Part shown: piece after piece, positions 6,385 to 14,523 of the stretch
How the letters are laid out: every line of letters starts with the position of its first letter
Numbering within the stretch: position 1 is the stretch's first letter
Origin: an uncultured Mycoplasmatota bacterium
Lineage (GTDB): Bacteria > Bacillota_I > Bacilli_A > RF39 > UBA660
Length of the DNA: 21,143 nt
Assembly (NCBI GenBank): GCA_900549625.1
Contig: URPE01000022.1
Span: forward strand, 1 to 21,143
Reading direction: 5' to 3'
Translations under genes and position numbers: made by a program
Notes under the pieces: model-generated
Databases searched by the model: none
Told to the model about the DNA's origin: nothing
The model's input: only the letters and a program-made list of their open reading frames with translations

Positions 6385-9012
6385 GTGGATAAATATGTTT
6401 ATTTATTTAAAGATGGTAATAAAGATATGACAAGTGTTTTGGGAGGTAAGGGGGCTAATTTAGCTGAAATGATGAGTCTTGGTTTACCAGTACCTAATGG
6501 ATTTACTGTTAGTACTTTGGCTTGTCAGAAATATTATGAGAATAATAAAACTTTACCACAAGAAATTATTGAAGAAATATATAAAACAATAGAAAGTTTA
6601 GAACAAGAAACTAAAAAACAATTTGGTAATAAAAATAATCCCCTTTTAGTTAGTGTTAGGAGTGGGGCTAGAGTTTCTATGCCTGGTATGATGGATACTA
6701 TATTAAATCTTGGGCTTAATGATGATATTGCTAAAAGTTTGCTTGCAAAAACTAAAAATAAACGTTTTGTTTATGATTCTTATCGCCGTTTAATTTTAAT
6801 GTATGCTGATGTTGTAAAGGGTTATGAAAGAAATATGTTTGAACGTTTCTTAGATGACTATAAGCAAAAATTGAATTATCAAAGTGATCTAGATTTAGAT
6901 GGCGATGATATGGAATTTATTACTAAGCACTTTAAAGAAATATATAAAAGTATGGCAGGAGAAGATTTTCCAAGTGACCCTAGGGAGCAACTTATTAATG
7001 CTATTGGAGCAGTATTTAAAAGCTGGAATAATGAAAGGGCTATTTATTATCGTAAGTTAAATAATATTCCTAGTGAATGGGGTACAGCTGTTAATGTACA
7101 AGAAATGGTTTATGGTAATATTGGTACAAACTCTGGTACAGGGGTTGCTTTTACAAGAAATCCTGCTACTGGTGAAAATAAGCTTTTTGGTGAATACTTA
7201 ATGAATGCGCAAGGGGAAGATGTTGTTGCGGGTATTAGAACACCAGAGAGTATTGATAAGTTAAAAACAGATATGCCACTTATATATGAAGAGTTTAGTG
7301 ATATTGCTAGAAAGTTAGAGAGTCATTATAAAGATATGCAAGATATGGAATTTACAATTGAAAATGGTAAACTTTATATGTTGCAAACGAGATCTGGCAA
7401 AAGAACTAGTAAAGCATGTGTTAAAATTGCACTTGATTTATATAAAGAAAAAATGATTACTAAAGAAGAAGCTATTATGCGTGTAGAGCCAGAACGCTTG
7501 GAAGACTTACTACATAAAAGTTTTAGAATAGAAGATTTAAAAGAACATACGCCTATTACTAAAGGTCTTGCAGCTAGTCCTGGAGCGGCGACTGGCGCGA
7601 TTTATTTTGATGCTACAAAGACTATTAAACACCATAAGAATGGGGAAAAAGTTATATTAGTAAGACTTGAAACTAGTCCTGAAGATATTGAAGGTATGCA
7701 TCATGCTGAAGGCGTACTTACGGTTCGGGGAGGGATGACAAGTCATGCTGCAGTAGTCGCCCGTGGTATGGGAGTTTGCTGTGTATCCGGTTGTAGTGAT
7801 ATAATAATTGATGAAGAAAATAAATGTCTTAAAATTGGTAATATTATTGTTAAAGAAGGGGAACAACTTAGTTTAGATGGGACAACAGGAAATGTTTATT
7901 TAGGTAGTATTACACTAGAGCCACCAGTAATAAGTGGTGATTTTAAGGAATTTATGCAACTTGTATCTTCTATTAAAACCATGGAAGTTCGGGCTAATGC
8001 GGATAATGCCCGGGATGCTAAAATGGCATATGACTTTGGGGCTGAAGGTATAGGTTTATGCCGAACAGAGCATATGTTTTTTGAAAAAGAAAGAGTTTTT
8101 CATTTTAGACAAATGATATTAGCTGATACTTTGGAAGAAAGGGAAAAAGCTCTAAATTATATCTTACCTTATCAAGAAAGTGACTTTTTAAGTCTTTATA
8201 AAATAATGTCCGGAAAACCTGTGGTTGTTCGTTATTTAGATCCACCTCTTCATGAGTTCTTGCCAAAAGAAGAAAGTGAGATCGAAAGTCTTGCTAAAAG
8301 CTTAAATAAAAGTACCGAGGATATAATAGAAAAAATAGCATACTTAAAAGAGTTTAATCCGATGATGGGGCATCGTGGATGTCGGTTATTAATAACTTAT
8401 CCTGAAATATGTGTTATGCAAACTAAGGCTTTAATAGGAGCAGCTATAAAGGCAAGAGGGGAAGGCATTAATGTAACCCCAGAAATAATGATCCCTTTAG
8501 TTGGTAGTGTAAGTGAATTTACTTATTTAAAAGATATTGTTACTAAGACAGCAGACGCCATGTTAAAAGAAGCAAACTTAAAAATAAAATACTTGGTTGG
8601 GACAATGATTGAAGTGCCAAGAGCTACTTTGATTGCCGATGAGATAGCAAAACATGCTGATTTCTTTAGTTTTGGAACTAATGATTTAACCCAAATGACT
8701 TTTGGTTTTTCACGTGATGATGCTGGTAAGTTTTTGACGGATTACTATGACAAGGGTATACTTTCATCTGACCCATTTAAAAGTATTGATGAAGTAGGTG
8801 TTGGTAGTCTTGTTAAATTAGCTATTGATAAAGGAACAAGTATGAATCCGTTTTTATCTCTTGGTGTTTGTGGCGAACATGGAGGAGATCCTAAAAGTAT
8901 TACTTTCTTTAATGAAATTGGACTTGATTATGTCAGTTGTTCCCCATATCGCGTGCCAATAGCAGCTTTGGCTGCTGCTAGATCGGCAATCAAATCTTGT
9001 GATAGAAAGTAA
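6385..9012 (+). CDS. ppdK: Pyruvate, phosphate dikinase
   Basis: This 875-residue cytoplasmic enzyme interconverts pyruvate, ATP and phosphate with PEP, AMP and pyrophosphate; in fermentative Firmicutes it often runs as part of a PPi-linked glycolysis. The start is set at GTG 6385: the resulting N-terminus (M)DKYVYLF matches the family, and the AGAGGG site at 6370-6375 is 9 bp away, whereas the in-frame ATG at 6376 abuts that site. N-terminal ATP-grasp residues appear as GGKGANLAEM (20-29) and a GTNSGTGVAFTRNPATGE segment. The central phosphohistidine is H454 in GGMTSHAAVVARG, and the C-terminal PEP-domain cysteine is C829 in GVCGEHGGD. Length equals the usual 870-880. It is monocistronic, with its own promoter and a strong terminator. 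Confidence 0.98.
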   Translation: MDKYVYLFKDGNKDMTSVLGGKGANLAEMMSLGLPVPNGFTVSTLACQKYYENNKTLPQEIIEEIYKTIESLEQETKKQFGNKNNPLLVSVRSGARVSMPGMMDTILNLGLNDDIAKSLLAKTKNKRFVYDSYRRLILMYADVVKGYERNMFERFLDDYKQKLNYQSDLDLDGDDMEFITKHFKEIYKSMAGEDFPSDPREQLINAIGAVFKSWNNERAIYYRKLNNIPSEWGTAVNVQEMVYGNIGTNSGTGVAFTRNPATGENKLFGEYLMNAQGEDVVAGIRTPESIDKLKTDMPLIYEEFSDIARKLESHYKDMQDMEFTIENGKLYMLQTRSGKRTSKACVKIALDLYKEKMITKEEAIMRVEPERLEDLLHKSFRIEDLKEHTPITKGLAASPGAATGAIYFDATKTIKHHKNGEKVILVRLETSPEDIEGMHHAEGVLTVRGGMTSHAAVVARGMGVCCVSGCSDIIIDEENKCLKIGNIIVKEGEQLSLDGTTGNVYLGSITLEPPVISGDFKEFMQLVSSIKTMEVRANADNARDAKMAYDFGAEGIGLCRTEHMFFEKERVFHFRQMILADTLEEREKALNYILPYQESDFLSLYKIMSGKPVVVRYLDPPLHEFLPKEESEIESLAKSLNKSTEDIIEKIAYLKEFNPMMGHRGCRLLITYPEICVMQTKALIGAAIKARGEGINVTPEIMIPLVGSVSEFTYLKDIVTKTADAMLKEANLKIKYLVGTMIEVPRATLIADEIAKHADFFSFGTNDLTQMTFGFSRDDAGKFLTDYYDKGILSSDPFKSIDEVGVGSLVKLAIDKGTSMNPFLSLGVCGEHGGDPKSITFFNEIGLDYVSCSPYRVPIAALAAARSAIKSCDRK

Positions 9013-9068
9013 AGTGCTGAAAATACTGTAATTTCTATTCTAAATTAAAGTTAAAATATTATTTTGAA

Positions 9069-9110
9069 GATTGAAATAGGTACTTTTACCTCATATTTCA
9101 ATCTTTTTTT
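9069..9110 (+). terminator. Intrinsic terminator after ppdK
   Basis: Long hairpin: GATTGAAATA (9069-9078) with TATTTCAATC (9094-9103), inner AGGTA/TACCT pairs around a CTTT loop and a 2-nt bulge, followed by seven T. Confidence 0.9.
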
Positions 9111-9128
9111 GGTTGAAATTAAATAATA

Positions 9129-9542
9129 TGTGTCAGAAATTTAAAAGAAAATATTTCTAATTGTAGCTTTAGATTTGCTTCTTGCTTATATTTAGAAAGT
9201 GTTTTAAAAAGTATTGATGCTATGCCAGAAAAAACTTTGATGATATTATTAAAAAATATATTGACATTTAGAGAAGGAAATGGACGAAGTACTCGTATAT
9301 GGTTAGATTTGATTTTAAAAAAAGAATTAAATAAAGTAGTTGATTGGCGTAAAGTAAGTAAAGAAGATTATTTACTTGCTATGGAAAGAAGTCCAGTTAA
9401 GGATATAGAAATAAAAATGCTTTTAAAAGATGCTTTAACTGACAAAATAAACGATCGGCAAGTATTTATGAAAGGGATCGACGTAAGTTACCAATATGAA
9501 GGCTATTACACTTATTCTACCGAAGAACTAGACTATAATTAA
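9129..9542 (+). pseudogene. fic: Decayed Fic-family (AMP-transferase) gene
   Basis: The remnant reads (from 9129) ...FRFASCLYLESVLKSIDAMPEKT, then an altered stretch, then FREGNGRSTRIWLDLILK and a full Fic C-terminus ending GIDVSYQYEGY. In intact relatives the text between these parts runs FDDII...AHPFREGNGR. Here a +1 reading from 9236 gives FDDIIKKYIDI and then a stop, so a base was lost in the T run at 9236-9238. A second deletion just before 9267 removed the HP of HPFxEGNGR and restored the frame. The catalytic histidine is therefore gone, along with the whole N-terminal part. A short open frame from ATG 9222 (106 codons) survives but should not be active. Intact Fic enzymes transfer AMP to target proteins. 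Confidence 0.85.
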
Positions 9543-9646
9543 ATATTAATAATTCCTTTTAAACTATTTGATTTGGTCTTTTCTTTTGATATATAAACTT
9601 TAATGTAAATAGCTTCTAAATTCTTTTCTAATTTTAAAAGATATTG

Positions 9647-9652
9647 TATAAT
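9647..9652 (+). promoter_or_regulatory. -10 box for the PfkB-Smr pair
   Basis: A perfect TATAAT lies 25 bp before the ATG at 9677. The -35 is weak. It overlaps a TTG at 9644 that could be mistaken for a start codon. Confidence 0.5.
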
Positions 9653-9676
9653 GTCTTAGAAGGGATAAGTGATTTT

Positions 9677-10675
9677 ATGACAATTTTAAGTATAGGTAAA
9701 TCAACGTATGATATTACTATTCCTGTTGATAGTTATCCAACAGAAAATAGTAAAATGATTGTAACGGAAAAATTAGAAGGTAGTGGGGGGTCAGCAGCTA
9801 ACATTTCGTATTTGCTTGGCAAATGGAATGAAGAAACTTATTTTGCTGGTACTGTTGGTTATGATGATTTTGGTTCTAGTATTAAGAAAGAATTAGAAAG
9901 TGTTGGTGTTAAGACTAACTATTTAGAAACTAATTATGAAAGAAAAACAACTACGGCATTTATTATTAATAATAAAAGTACGACATCTAGAACACAAATA
10001 TTAATTGAACCAGAGATATTTCATTTAAAAAAATATGAATATGATATATCACCAAATATTATTTATTCGGATGGATTTGAATATTCTGCTACTATGGCTG
10101 CTATTAATAAATATAAAACAGTACCACTTGTTTTAGGTATGGGTTTAAGTTATAGTGATTCAAAAGAACTTTTATCTTTAGCTAAATATGCGAAATACTT
10201 AGTTTTCTCTAAAGAATTTGCCGAAAAATACACCAAGATGACTATTAATACAGATGATGCTTCTTCATTATTAAATTTATATAAAGAATTAAAGGCTTCA
10301 TTTAATGAACAAAATATTATTGTTACACTTGGTAATGCTGGTGTTATATATGAGCAAAATGGAAGTGTTTCATATATGCCTACTATTCCGGTTAAAGAAG
10401 TTGATAGAACGGCAGCAGGAGATGCTTTTGATGGGGCTTTTGTTTATGCTTTAAGTAAGGGTTATGATATGGAAAAATGTATGCGTATTGCTAATATTAC
10501 GGCTGGTCTTTCAACTACTAAATTTGGTGGTAAAACATCATTTCCATTATTAAGTGATGTAATAAGTTATTATGAAAATAAATTTGGACCAATTGAGTCT
10601 TCGGTACAAATGCCGACTACCAGTGAAACAAATACAGAACAAAATAATAATTCTATATCTCCTGATAGTTTATGA
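9677..10675 (+). CDS. PfkB-family carbohydrate/nucleoside kinase
   Basis: A 332-residue ribokinase-like enzyme that should phosphorylate a sugar or nucleoside with ATP; the substrate is not readable. The start is ATG 9677, with AGAAGGG at 9657-9664 and a TATAAT upstream. The N-terminal glycine motif reads GSGGSAANISYLLG and the C-terminal signature reads DRTAAGDAFDGAF, where D249 is the catalytic base (the usual GAGD is AAGD). The last ~25 residues (after the FGPIE segment) form a Thr/Ser/Asn-rich hydrophilic tail not normally part of the fold. The stop overlaps the next start by 4 bp, so it is coupled to an Smr-domain protein. No sugar transporter is nearby. Confidence 0.9.
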   Translation: MTILSIGKSTYDITIPVDSYPTENSKMIVTEKLEGSGGSAANISYLLGKWNEETYFAGTVGYDDFGSSIKKELESVGVKTNYLETNYERKTTTAFIINNKSTTSRTQILIEPEIFHLKKYEYDISPNIIYSDGFEYSATMAAINKYKTVPLVLGMGLSYSDSKELLSLAKYAKYLVFSKEFAEKYTKMTINTDDASSLLNLYKELKASFNEQNIIVTLGNAGVIYEQNGSVSYMPTIPVKEVDRTAAGDAFDGAFVYALSKGYDMEKCMRIANITAGLSTTKFGGKTSFPLLSDVISYYENKFGPIESSVQMPTTSETNTEQNNNSISPDSL

Positions 10676-10932
10676 TTGCGTGGAATTGTTATCCATCTAT
10701 TGATTTACATGGAGAGGCGGCTATTACAGCGTACACAGTTGTAGAAGAGTTTATTAATGATTGTGTTTGCTTAGGTCATGAATATATTTTGATTATTCAT
10801 GGGAAGGGTACTGGTAAATTGAAAAATGAAGTTCATCGTATATTAAAACAAGATAAAAGAGTACTTGAGTATCAACTTGATCCTTTTAATTTAGGACAAA
10901 CTATTGTCCACTTGAAAAAAACATGTAAATAA
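10672..10932 (+). CDS. Stand-alone Smr-domain protein
   Basis: An 86-residue protein that is nearly all Smr domain (the C-terminal domain of MutS2). The two family motifs are D11-L-H-G14 and H43-G-K-G-T-G-K-L50. Smr domains are nucleases acting on branched DNA or on RNA, including collided-ribosome mRNA in MutS2/SmrB-type proteins. No MutS core or other domain is attached, and the length is short even for stand-alone forms. It is translated from an ATGA overlap with the kinase gene. Whether it acts on DNA or RNA here cannot be told. Confidence 0.88.
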   Translation: MIAWNCYPSIDLHGEAAITAYTVVEEFINDCVCLGHEYILIIHGKGTGKLKNEVHRILKQDKRVLEYQLDPFNLGQTIVHLKKTCK

Positions 10933-10954
10933 TTAAAAAAATAATGAAACACAC

Positions 10955-10983
10955 TTGTAATAATTATGCTAATCGAATAAAAT
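10955..10983 (+). promoter_or_regulatory. Promoter for the surface protein
   Basis: TTGTAA (10955-10960), 17-bp spacer, TAAAAT (10978-10983), about 30 bp before the ATG at 11015. Confidence 0.55.
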
Positions 10984-11014
10984 GTAAATAGATACGAGAG
11001 GAGTGGAGATTTTT

Positions 11015-12889
11015 ATGGATAAACGTATCTTAAAAAAATTACGTTCTGGTTTAATGTTAAGTGTACTTGCCACTACTGCCTTTACATTTACTCAAAACGT
11101 ATCAGCCAAAGATTTGACTAACAATTATACACTAGCTAGTGATGAAACAGAAAACTTGGTTGTTAAAAGTGGGTCTAATATTACAATTGATTTAAATGGA
11201 CACAATTTAACAACTACAAATATTGATGCTATTACAGTTGAACTTGGAGCTACAGTTACTATTAAGGGTGATGGTGTTGTAGAAGCAAGAGGTGGAACTA
11301 ATAATGCATCATTATATAACAATGGAAAAACAACTATTGAAGGTGGTACATTCTTAAAAGATGAAAGTAAAGGATCTTATTATGCTATTTTAAATCATGG
11401 CGATTTAACTATTAATGGTGGTATTGTTAAATTAGTTAATTTTACAACATCTAGTTTAATAGATAATGGTTATTATGATTATGGAAAATCTACTAATGCT
11501 AAAACAGGTTATGTTGCTGGTACAAATATGGCCTCACCAACACTAACTATTAATGCTGGTGAATTTAATGGTGGCTTAAATACTATTAAAAATGATGATG
11601 GTGGTATTTTAGCTATTAATGGCGGACATTTCTTAAACAATATTCAATTTGCTGTAATGAACTGGAATGACGCGACTATTAATGCTGGTGTTTTTGAAGT
11701 TCCATCTGGTGATGAAAAAACAACTGTTTTTAATGGTACATATGGTATTGATTCAAAAGATATTGGTTCATTAAAAGTAAATGGTGGTACTTTTAAGGCT
11801 GAATATTTCTTAACTGGTAATACTTTTACAAATGTTATTATAAATGGTGGCAATTTAGAGATAACTAAAGGTGTTTTAGGTATTACTAAAGGTAACGGAT
11901 ATGGCAATGCTTTAAGCACAAGTAATGTTACTTTGAAAAATGTGACATCAAGTGTAAAACCAGAAGATGGCTTAATTGCTGAAGGATATACAACATATAA
12001 TTTAGATGGTAAATATGTTGTTGATAAAAAATCTAGTTTTACTGCTATTGATGAAGCTATTGTAAAAGTTGGAGAAACAAAAGATTTACAAATTGTTGCT
12101 GATGCAATTGCTAAAAAATATTTAACTGTTATTATTGAAGATAGTACAATTGCTAGTTTTGATGGAACAAATATTAAAGGTGTAAAAGCTGGTACTACAA
12201 CTGTTAGTGTTTCTTTAAATAATGGTACTTCTAAAGATATTAAAGTAACAGTTTATAATGTTACTTCTGATAATGAAACTAAAAAAGAAGAAAGTAATGT
12301 TACTGATAGTATAGCTGATATTATTGACGGTAAAAAAGTAGATGGTATTGATGATACTACTAAAGATAATATTATTGATGCTGTAAAGGCTGGTTCAGTT
12401 ATTAAAACAGAAATTGAAACTAAAGAAATAAGTGATACAGATTTAACTGAAGAAGTAAAAAAAGAAATATCTGATATCATTACTAATGATGAAGTTGTTT
12501 TAAAACATTTTGATATTAATTTCTTATTAAAAGCTAATAACTCTGTATTAGGACGTTTAAGTATTCTTAAAAGTAAAGTTTCTATAAGTATTGATTTACC
12601 AGAAGATGTAGAAGAAGTAGAGGAAGGTTATACTAGAAAATATTATGTGATTCGTATTCATGATGGTAAAGCTGAAAAATTAGATGCTAAATTAGTTAAT
12701 GGTAAAATTACTTTTGAAACTGATAAATTTTCTAATTATACTTTAACTTATGTAGACACTTTAAATGCTAATGGTAATGATAAAGAATTAGATGATGTTC
12801 CAAAAACAAGTGATACAGGTAAAGCGTTAATATTAGTTATTTCAACATTAACTTATGCTTTAGGAATTAAAACATTAAAAAGATATTAA
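11015..12889 (+). CDS. Secreted, sortase-anchored surface protein with beta-helix repeats
   Basis: A 624-residue exported protein. ATG 11015 is preferred over GTG 11003 because a GGAG site lies 6 bp upstream and the resulting start MDKRILKKLRSG is a proper signal-peptide n-region; cleavage is expected after VSA (residue 31). Residues about 40-330 carry irregular repeats of the form 'LTINGGxF', typical of right-handed parallel beta-helix or pectate-lyase-like folds. Residues about 345-420 look like a bacterial Ig-like (BIG2) domain ending in VKAGTTTVSVSL. A mixed alpha/beta domain follows. The end has VPKTS at 595-599, a hydrophobic stretch and a KRY tail, which is an LPxTG-like sorting signal with Val and Ser at positions 1 and 5. 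The next gene is a class B sortase, its probable anchoring enzyme. The ligand is unknown. Confidence 0.85.
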   Translation: MDKRILKKLRSGLMLSVLATTAFTFTQNVSAKDLTNNYTLASDETENLVVKSGSNITIDLNGHNLTTTNIDAITVELGATVTIKGDGVVEARGGTNNASLYNNGKTTIEGGTFLKDESKGSYYAILNHGDLTINGGIVKLVNFTTSSLIDNGYYDYGKSTNAKTGYVAGTNMASPTLTINAGEFNGGLNTIKNDDGGILAINGGHFLNNIQFAVMNWNDATINAGVFEVPSGDEKTTVFNGTYGIDSKDIGSLKVNGGTFKAEYFLTGNTFTNVIINGGNLEITKGVLGITKGNGYGNALSTSNVTLKNVTSSVKPEDGLIAEGYTTYNLDGKYVVDKKSSFTAIDEAIVKVGETKDLQIVADAIAKKYLTVIIEDSTIASFDGTNIKGVKAGTTTVSVSLNNGTSKDIKVTVYNVTSDNETKKEESNVTDSIADIIDGKKVDGIDDTTKDNIIDAVKAGSVIKTEIETKEISDTDLTEEVKKEISDIITNDEVVLKHFDINFLLKANNSVLGRLSILKSKVSISIDLPEDVEEVEEGYTRKYYVIRIHDGKAEKLDAKLVNGKITFETDKFSNYTLTYVDTLNANGNDKELDDVPKTSDTGKALILVISTLTYALGIKTLKRY

Positions 12890-12923
12890 AGAGTAGGGCA
12901 AAAGTAACTGCTCTTTTATTTTT
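12888..12923 (+). terminator. Weak terminator or attenuator between surface protein and sortase
   Basis: Nine-base-pair stem with one G-T pair (12888-12896 with 12908-12916), followed by TATTTTT. The T run is interrupted, so partial read-through into the sortase gene is likely. Confidence 0.55.
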
Positions 12924-12938
12924 GAAAGGAAGATAATT

Positions 12939-13724
12939 ATGACTAGTAGAAAAAGAGTGTTAAATATGAAACATGGAAAAATTCAAAATAAAAGAAAATT
13001 AAAAAAGCCTTTTAAGATATTTTTAGTAGGATTGTTTAGTATTATTATTTTACTACTAGTTTGCTTAATATTTTTTCCTGTCAAAAATACTTTTCTTATT
13101 AATGATACTTTAAATATAACAAAGGAAATAACACCAGAGAAAACTGATGAAATAAAGGAAAAATTACTTTCTTTAAAAAATGCTAATAAAGATTTTGTTG
13201 GTATATTAACTATTCCAAATACAATTGTAAACTATCCTGTTATGTATACAAAGGGAGAGGACTATTATCTTAGAAGAGATTTTAATAAGTTACCTAGTAC
13301 AGCTGGTACTTTGTATATAGATAAGCATAATGAAATAAGTCCTCGTGATGAAAATTTAATTATCTATGGTCATAATATGAACGATGGCACGATGTTTCAT
13401 GAGATATTAAACTATAAAGATTACACATATTATTTAGAACATAAAAATATTTATTTTTATACTGAAAATAATTATGAAACATATGAAATTGTAGCAGCCT
13501 TTTTATCTAAAGTATATTATAAGACCGATAATGTGTTTAAATACTATCAATTTTATAATGCTAAGAATACAATTGAATTTCAATATTATGTAGATAATAT
13601 TAAAGATTTAAGCTTATATGATACTGGTGTTATACCTACTTATAAAGATGAATTTATTACCCTTTCTACGTGTGAATATAGTCAAGAAAATGGTCGATTC
13701 GTGGTTGTTGCAAGAAAAATTTGA
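12939..13724 (+). CDS. srtB: Class B sortase
   Basis: A 261-residue cysteine transpeptidase that joins surface proteins to the cell wall. It has a basic N-terminus, one transmembrane helix at about residues 25-47, and an extracellular catalytic domain. The catalytic residues are H145 (YGHNM), C245 (TLSTC) and R253 (NGRFVVVARK). The IPNTIVNYPVM and DYYLRRDFN segments are typical of class B. A GAAAGGAAG ribosome site precedes the ATG. It follows the surface protein by 49 bp, and that protein ends in a VPKTS sorting signal, so they probably form an enzyme-substrate pair. A consensus promoter for the next gene begins inside its last codons. Confidence 0.93.
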   Translation: MTSRKRVLNMKHGKIQNKRKLKKPFKIFLVGLFSIIILLLVCLIFFPVKNTFLINDTLNITKEITPEKTDEIKEKLLSLKNANKDFVGILTIPNTIVNYPVMYTKGEDYYLRRDFNKLPSTAGTLYIDKHNEISPRDENLIIYGHNMNDGTMFHEILNYKDYTYYLEHKNIYFYTENNYETYEIVAAFLSKVYYKTDNVFKYYQFYNAKNTIEFQYYVDNIKDLSLYDTGVIPTYKDEFITLSTCEYSQENGRFVVVARKI

Positions 13725-13749
13725 CATATCATAAAAAAAGTGGTATAAT
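13721..13749 (+). promoter_or_regulatory. Distal consensus promoter P1
   Basis: TTGACA (13721-13726), 17-bp spacer, TATAAT (13744-13749): a perfect sigma-A promoter that starts inside the sortase stop codon. Its transcript would have a leader of about 110 nt before the ATG at 13865, containing a small ATTCTT/AAGAAT hairpin. Confidence 0.85.
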
Positions 13750-13803
13750 TTTAACACATTCTTAGAAGAATAGATATAGATAGTACCAATGGTGTACACA
13801 AAT

Positions 13804-13832
13804 TTGACATTTTGGCCTTTTCGTGTTATAAT
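13804..13832 (+). promoter_or_regulatory. Proximal consensus promoter P2 with extended -10
   Basis: TTGACA (13804-13809), 17-bp spacer, TGTTATAAT ending at 13832. It is perfect at both boxes and has the extended TG, 83 bp downstream of P1. Confidence 0.88.
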
Positions 13833-13847
13833 GTAAGTACGAAAAGG
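13816..13847. repeat. Inverted repeat bracketing the P2 -10 box
   Basis: CCTTTTCGT (13816-13824) and ACGAAAAGG (13839-13847) form a perfect 9-bp inverted repeat with a 14-bp centre that contains TATAAT. The placement suits a repressor operator. In P1 transcripts the same arms could form an RNA hairpin. Confidence 0.6.
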
Positions 13848-13864
13848 GTTATAGGGGGTTTAAA

Positions 13865-14287
13865 ATGAAAAATTTTGTATTGGATTATGTTAATGAAAAT
13901 GAGTTTAGAAAATTAGAAAGATCTTTAAAAAAGTATAATATGCGTGCTTTTAAAAAGTTAAGTTTTGATTATTATCCAGATATGCGTAATGGTAAATTTC
14001 CAGGCGAATTAGTTAGTAAAAATAAAGAGGCTGGGACTGAAACATATGAACTTAAATTGCCAAGTGACGCGATGTTTGCACAGGTTCATGGTGAAGTAAA
14101 ATTAATTTATACTGTTTATAAAAAAGAAGAAACTGTTATGCTAAAAGAATTATTACCTAAGGATATTTTACTAGAAGGACATCGTTCAGAATTAGGTACT
14201 TATAAGGGTATTATGATTAGTAAGGCTAATGCTTCTAAGGATATCTTTAAAATTGATTTATTAAATATGTTACAAGGAAAAGAATAA
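13865..14287 (+). CDS. Conserved-looking protein of unknown function
   Basis: I do not recognise this 140-residue protein. It is cytoplasmic by appearance: no signal peptide, no hydrophobic helix, no cysteines, mixed charge. The first half is basic and helical (ERSLKKYNMRAFKKL); the second half alternates strands and short helices (KLIYTVYKKEETVMLKELL). An AGGGGG site precedes the ATG. It is monocistronic, driven by two tandem consensus promoters with an operator-like inverted repeat, and closed by a strong terminator that overlaps its stop. That level of promoter strength suggests high or tightly controlled expression. Confidence 0.8.
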   Translation: MKNFVLDYVNENEFRKLERSLKKYNMRAFKKLSFDYYPDMRNGKFPGELVSKNKEAGTETYELKLPSDAMFAQVHGEVKLIYTVYKKEETVMLKELLPKDILLEGHRSELGTYKGIMISKANASKDIFKIDLLNMLQGKE

Positions 14288-14300
14288 TTTTCCTTTTTTT
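14274..14300 (+). terminator. Intrinsic terminator of the 140-aa gene
   Basis: AAGGAAAA (14274-14281) pairs with TTTTCCTT (14288-14295) around a 6-nt loop, followed by T to 14300. Confidence 0.88.
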
Positions 14301-14303
14301 AAT

Positions 14304-14329
14304 AAAAAAAATTTCTCAGATGAGAAATT
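14304..14329 (-). terminator. Terminator of tRNA-Gln (minus strand)
   Basis: AATTTCTC (14310-14317) and GAGAAATT (14322-14329) form a perfect 8-bp stem; read on the minus strand it is followed by a run of T (14309-14304). Confidence 0.8.
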
Positions 14330-14340
14330 ATATAACTAAT

Positions 14341-14416
14341 TGGCTACCCTGGCTGGATTCGAACCGGCGAAATGATGGGGTCAGAGCCCATTGCCTTACC
14401 ACTTGGCGACAGGGTA
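14341..14416 (-). tRNA. tRNA-Gln(CTG)
   Basis: The minus strand folds as a full tRNA: acceptor TACCCTG/CAGGGTA, D-arm GCCAAGTGGTAAGGC, anticodon stem ATGGG/CCCAT with loop CTCTGAC (anticodon CTG), T-loop TTCGAAT, encoded CCA. U1-A72 and discriminator G73 fit glutamine identity. The T-stem GCCGG/CCAGC has one C-A mismatch and the variable loop has 6 nt, so it may be a slightly degraded accessory copy. Confidence 0.88.
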
Positions 14417-14482
14417 ATAATCAATATATAAGTATTGTATAATAAAAAATAAAAAAAATCTATTAAAATTTTTAAAAAAGAC

Positions 14483-14511
14483 TTGTTTTTTTAAAAGCCA
14501 TCGTTTATAAT
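14483..14511 (+). promoter_or_regulatory. Promoter of the plus-strand tRNA pair
   Basis: TTGTTT (14483-14488), 17-bp spacer, TATAAT (14506-14511), 12 bp before the first tRNA. Confidence 0.75.
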
Positions 14512-14523
14512 TAAATAGTCGTT

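Noticed and set aside
9644..9676. TTG start extending the PfkB kinase
   Set aside because: It lies inside the -10 region; ATG 9677 has the ribosome site and gives a normal kinase N-terminus.
11100..12000. Repeated coding text in the surface protein as a CRISPR or tandem DNA repeat
   Set aside because: Repeats are irregular at DNA level and reflect the beta-helix motif; no constant-length spacers.
11125..12480. Minus-strand open frames within the surface protein gene
   Set aside because: They have no ribosome sites or recognisable protein and are shadows of the repetitive plus-strand gene.
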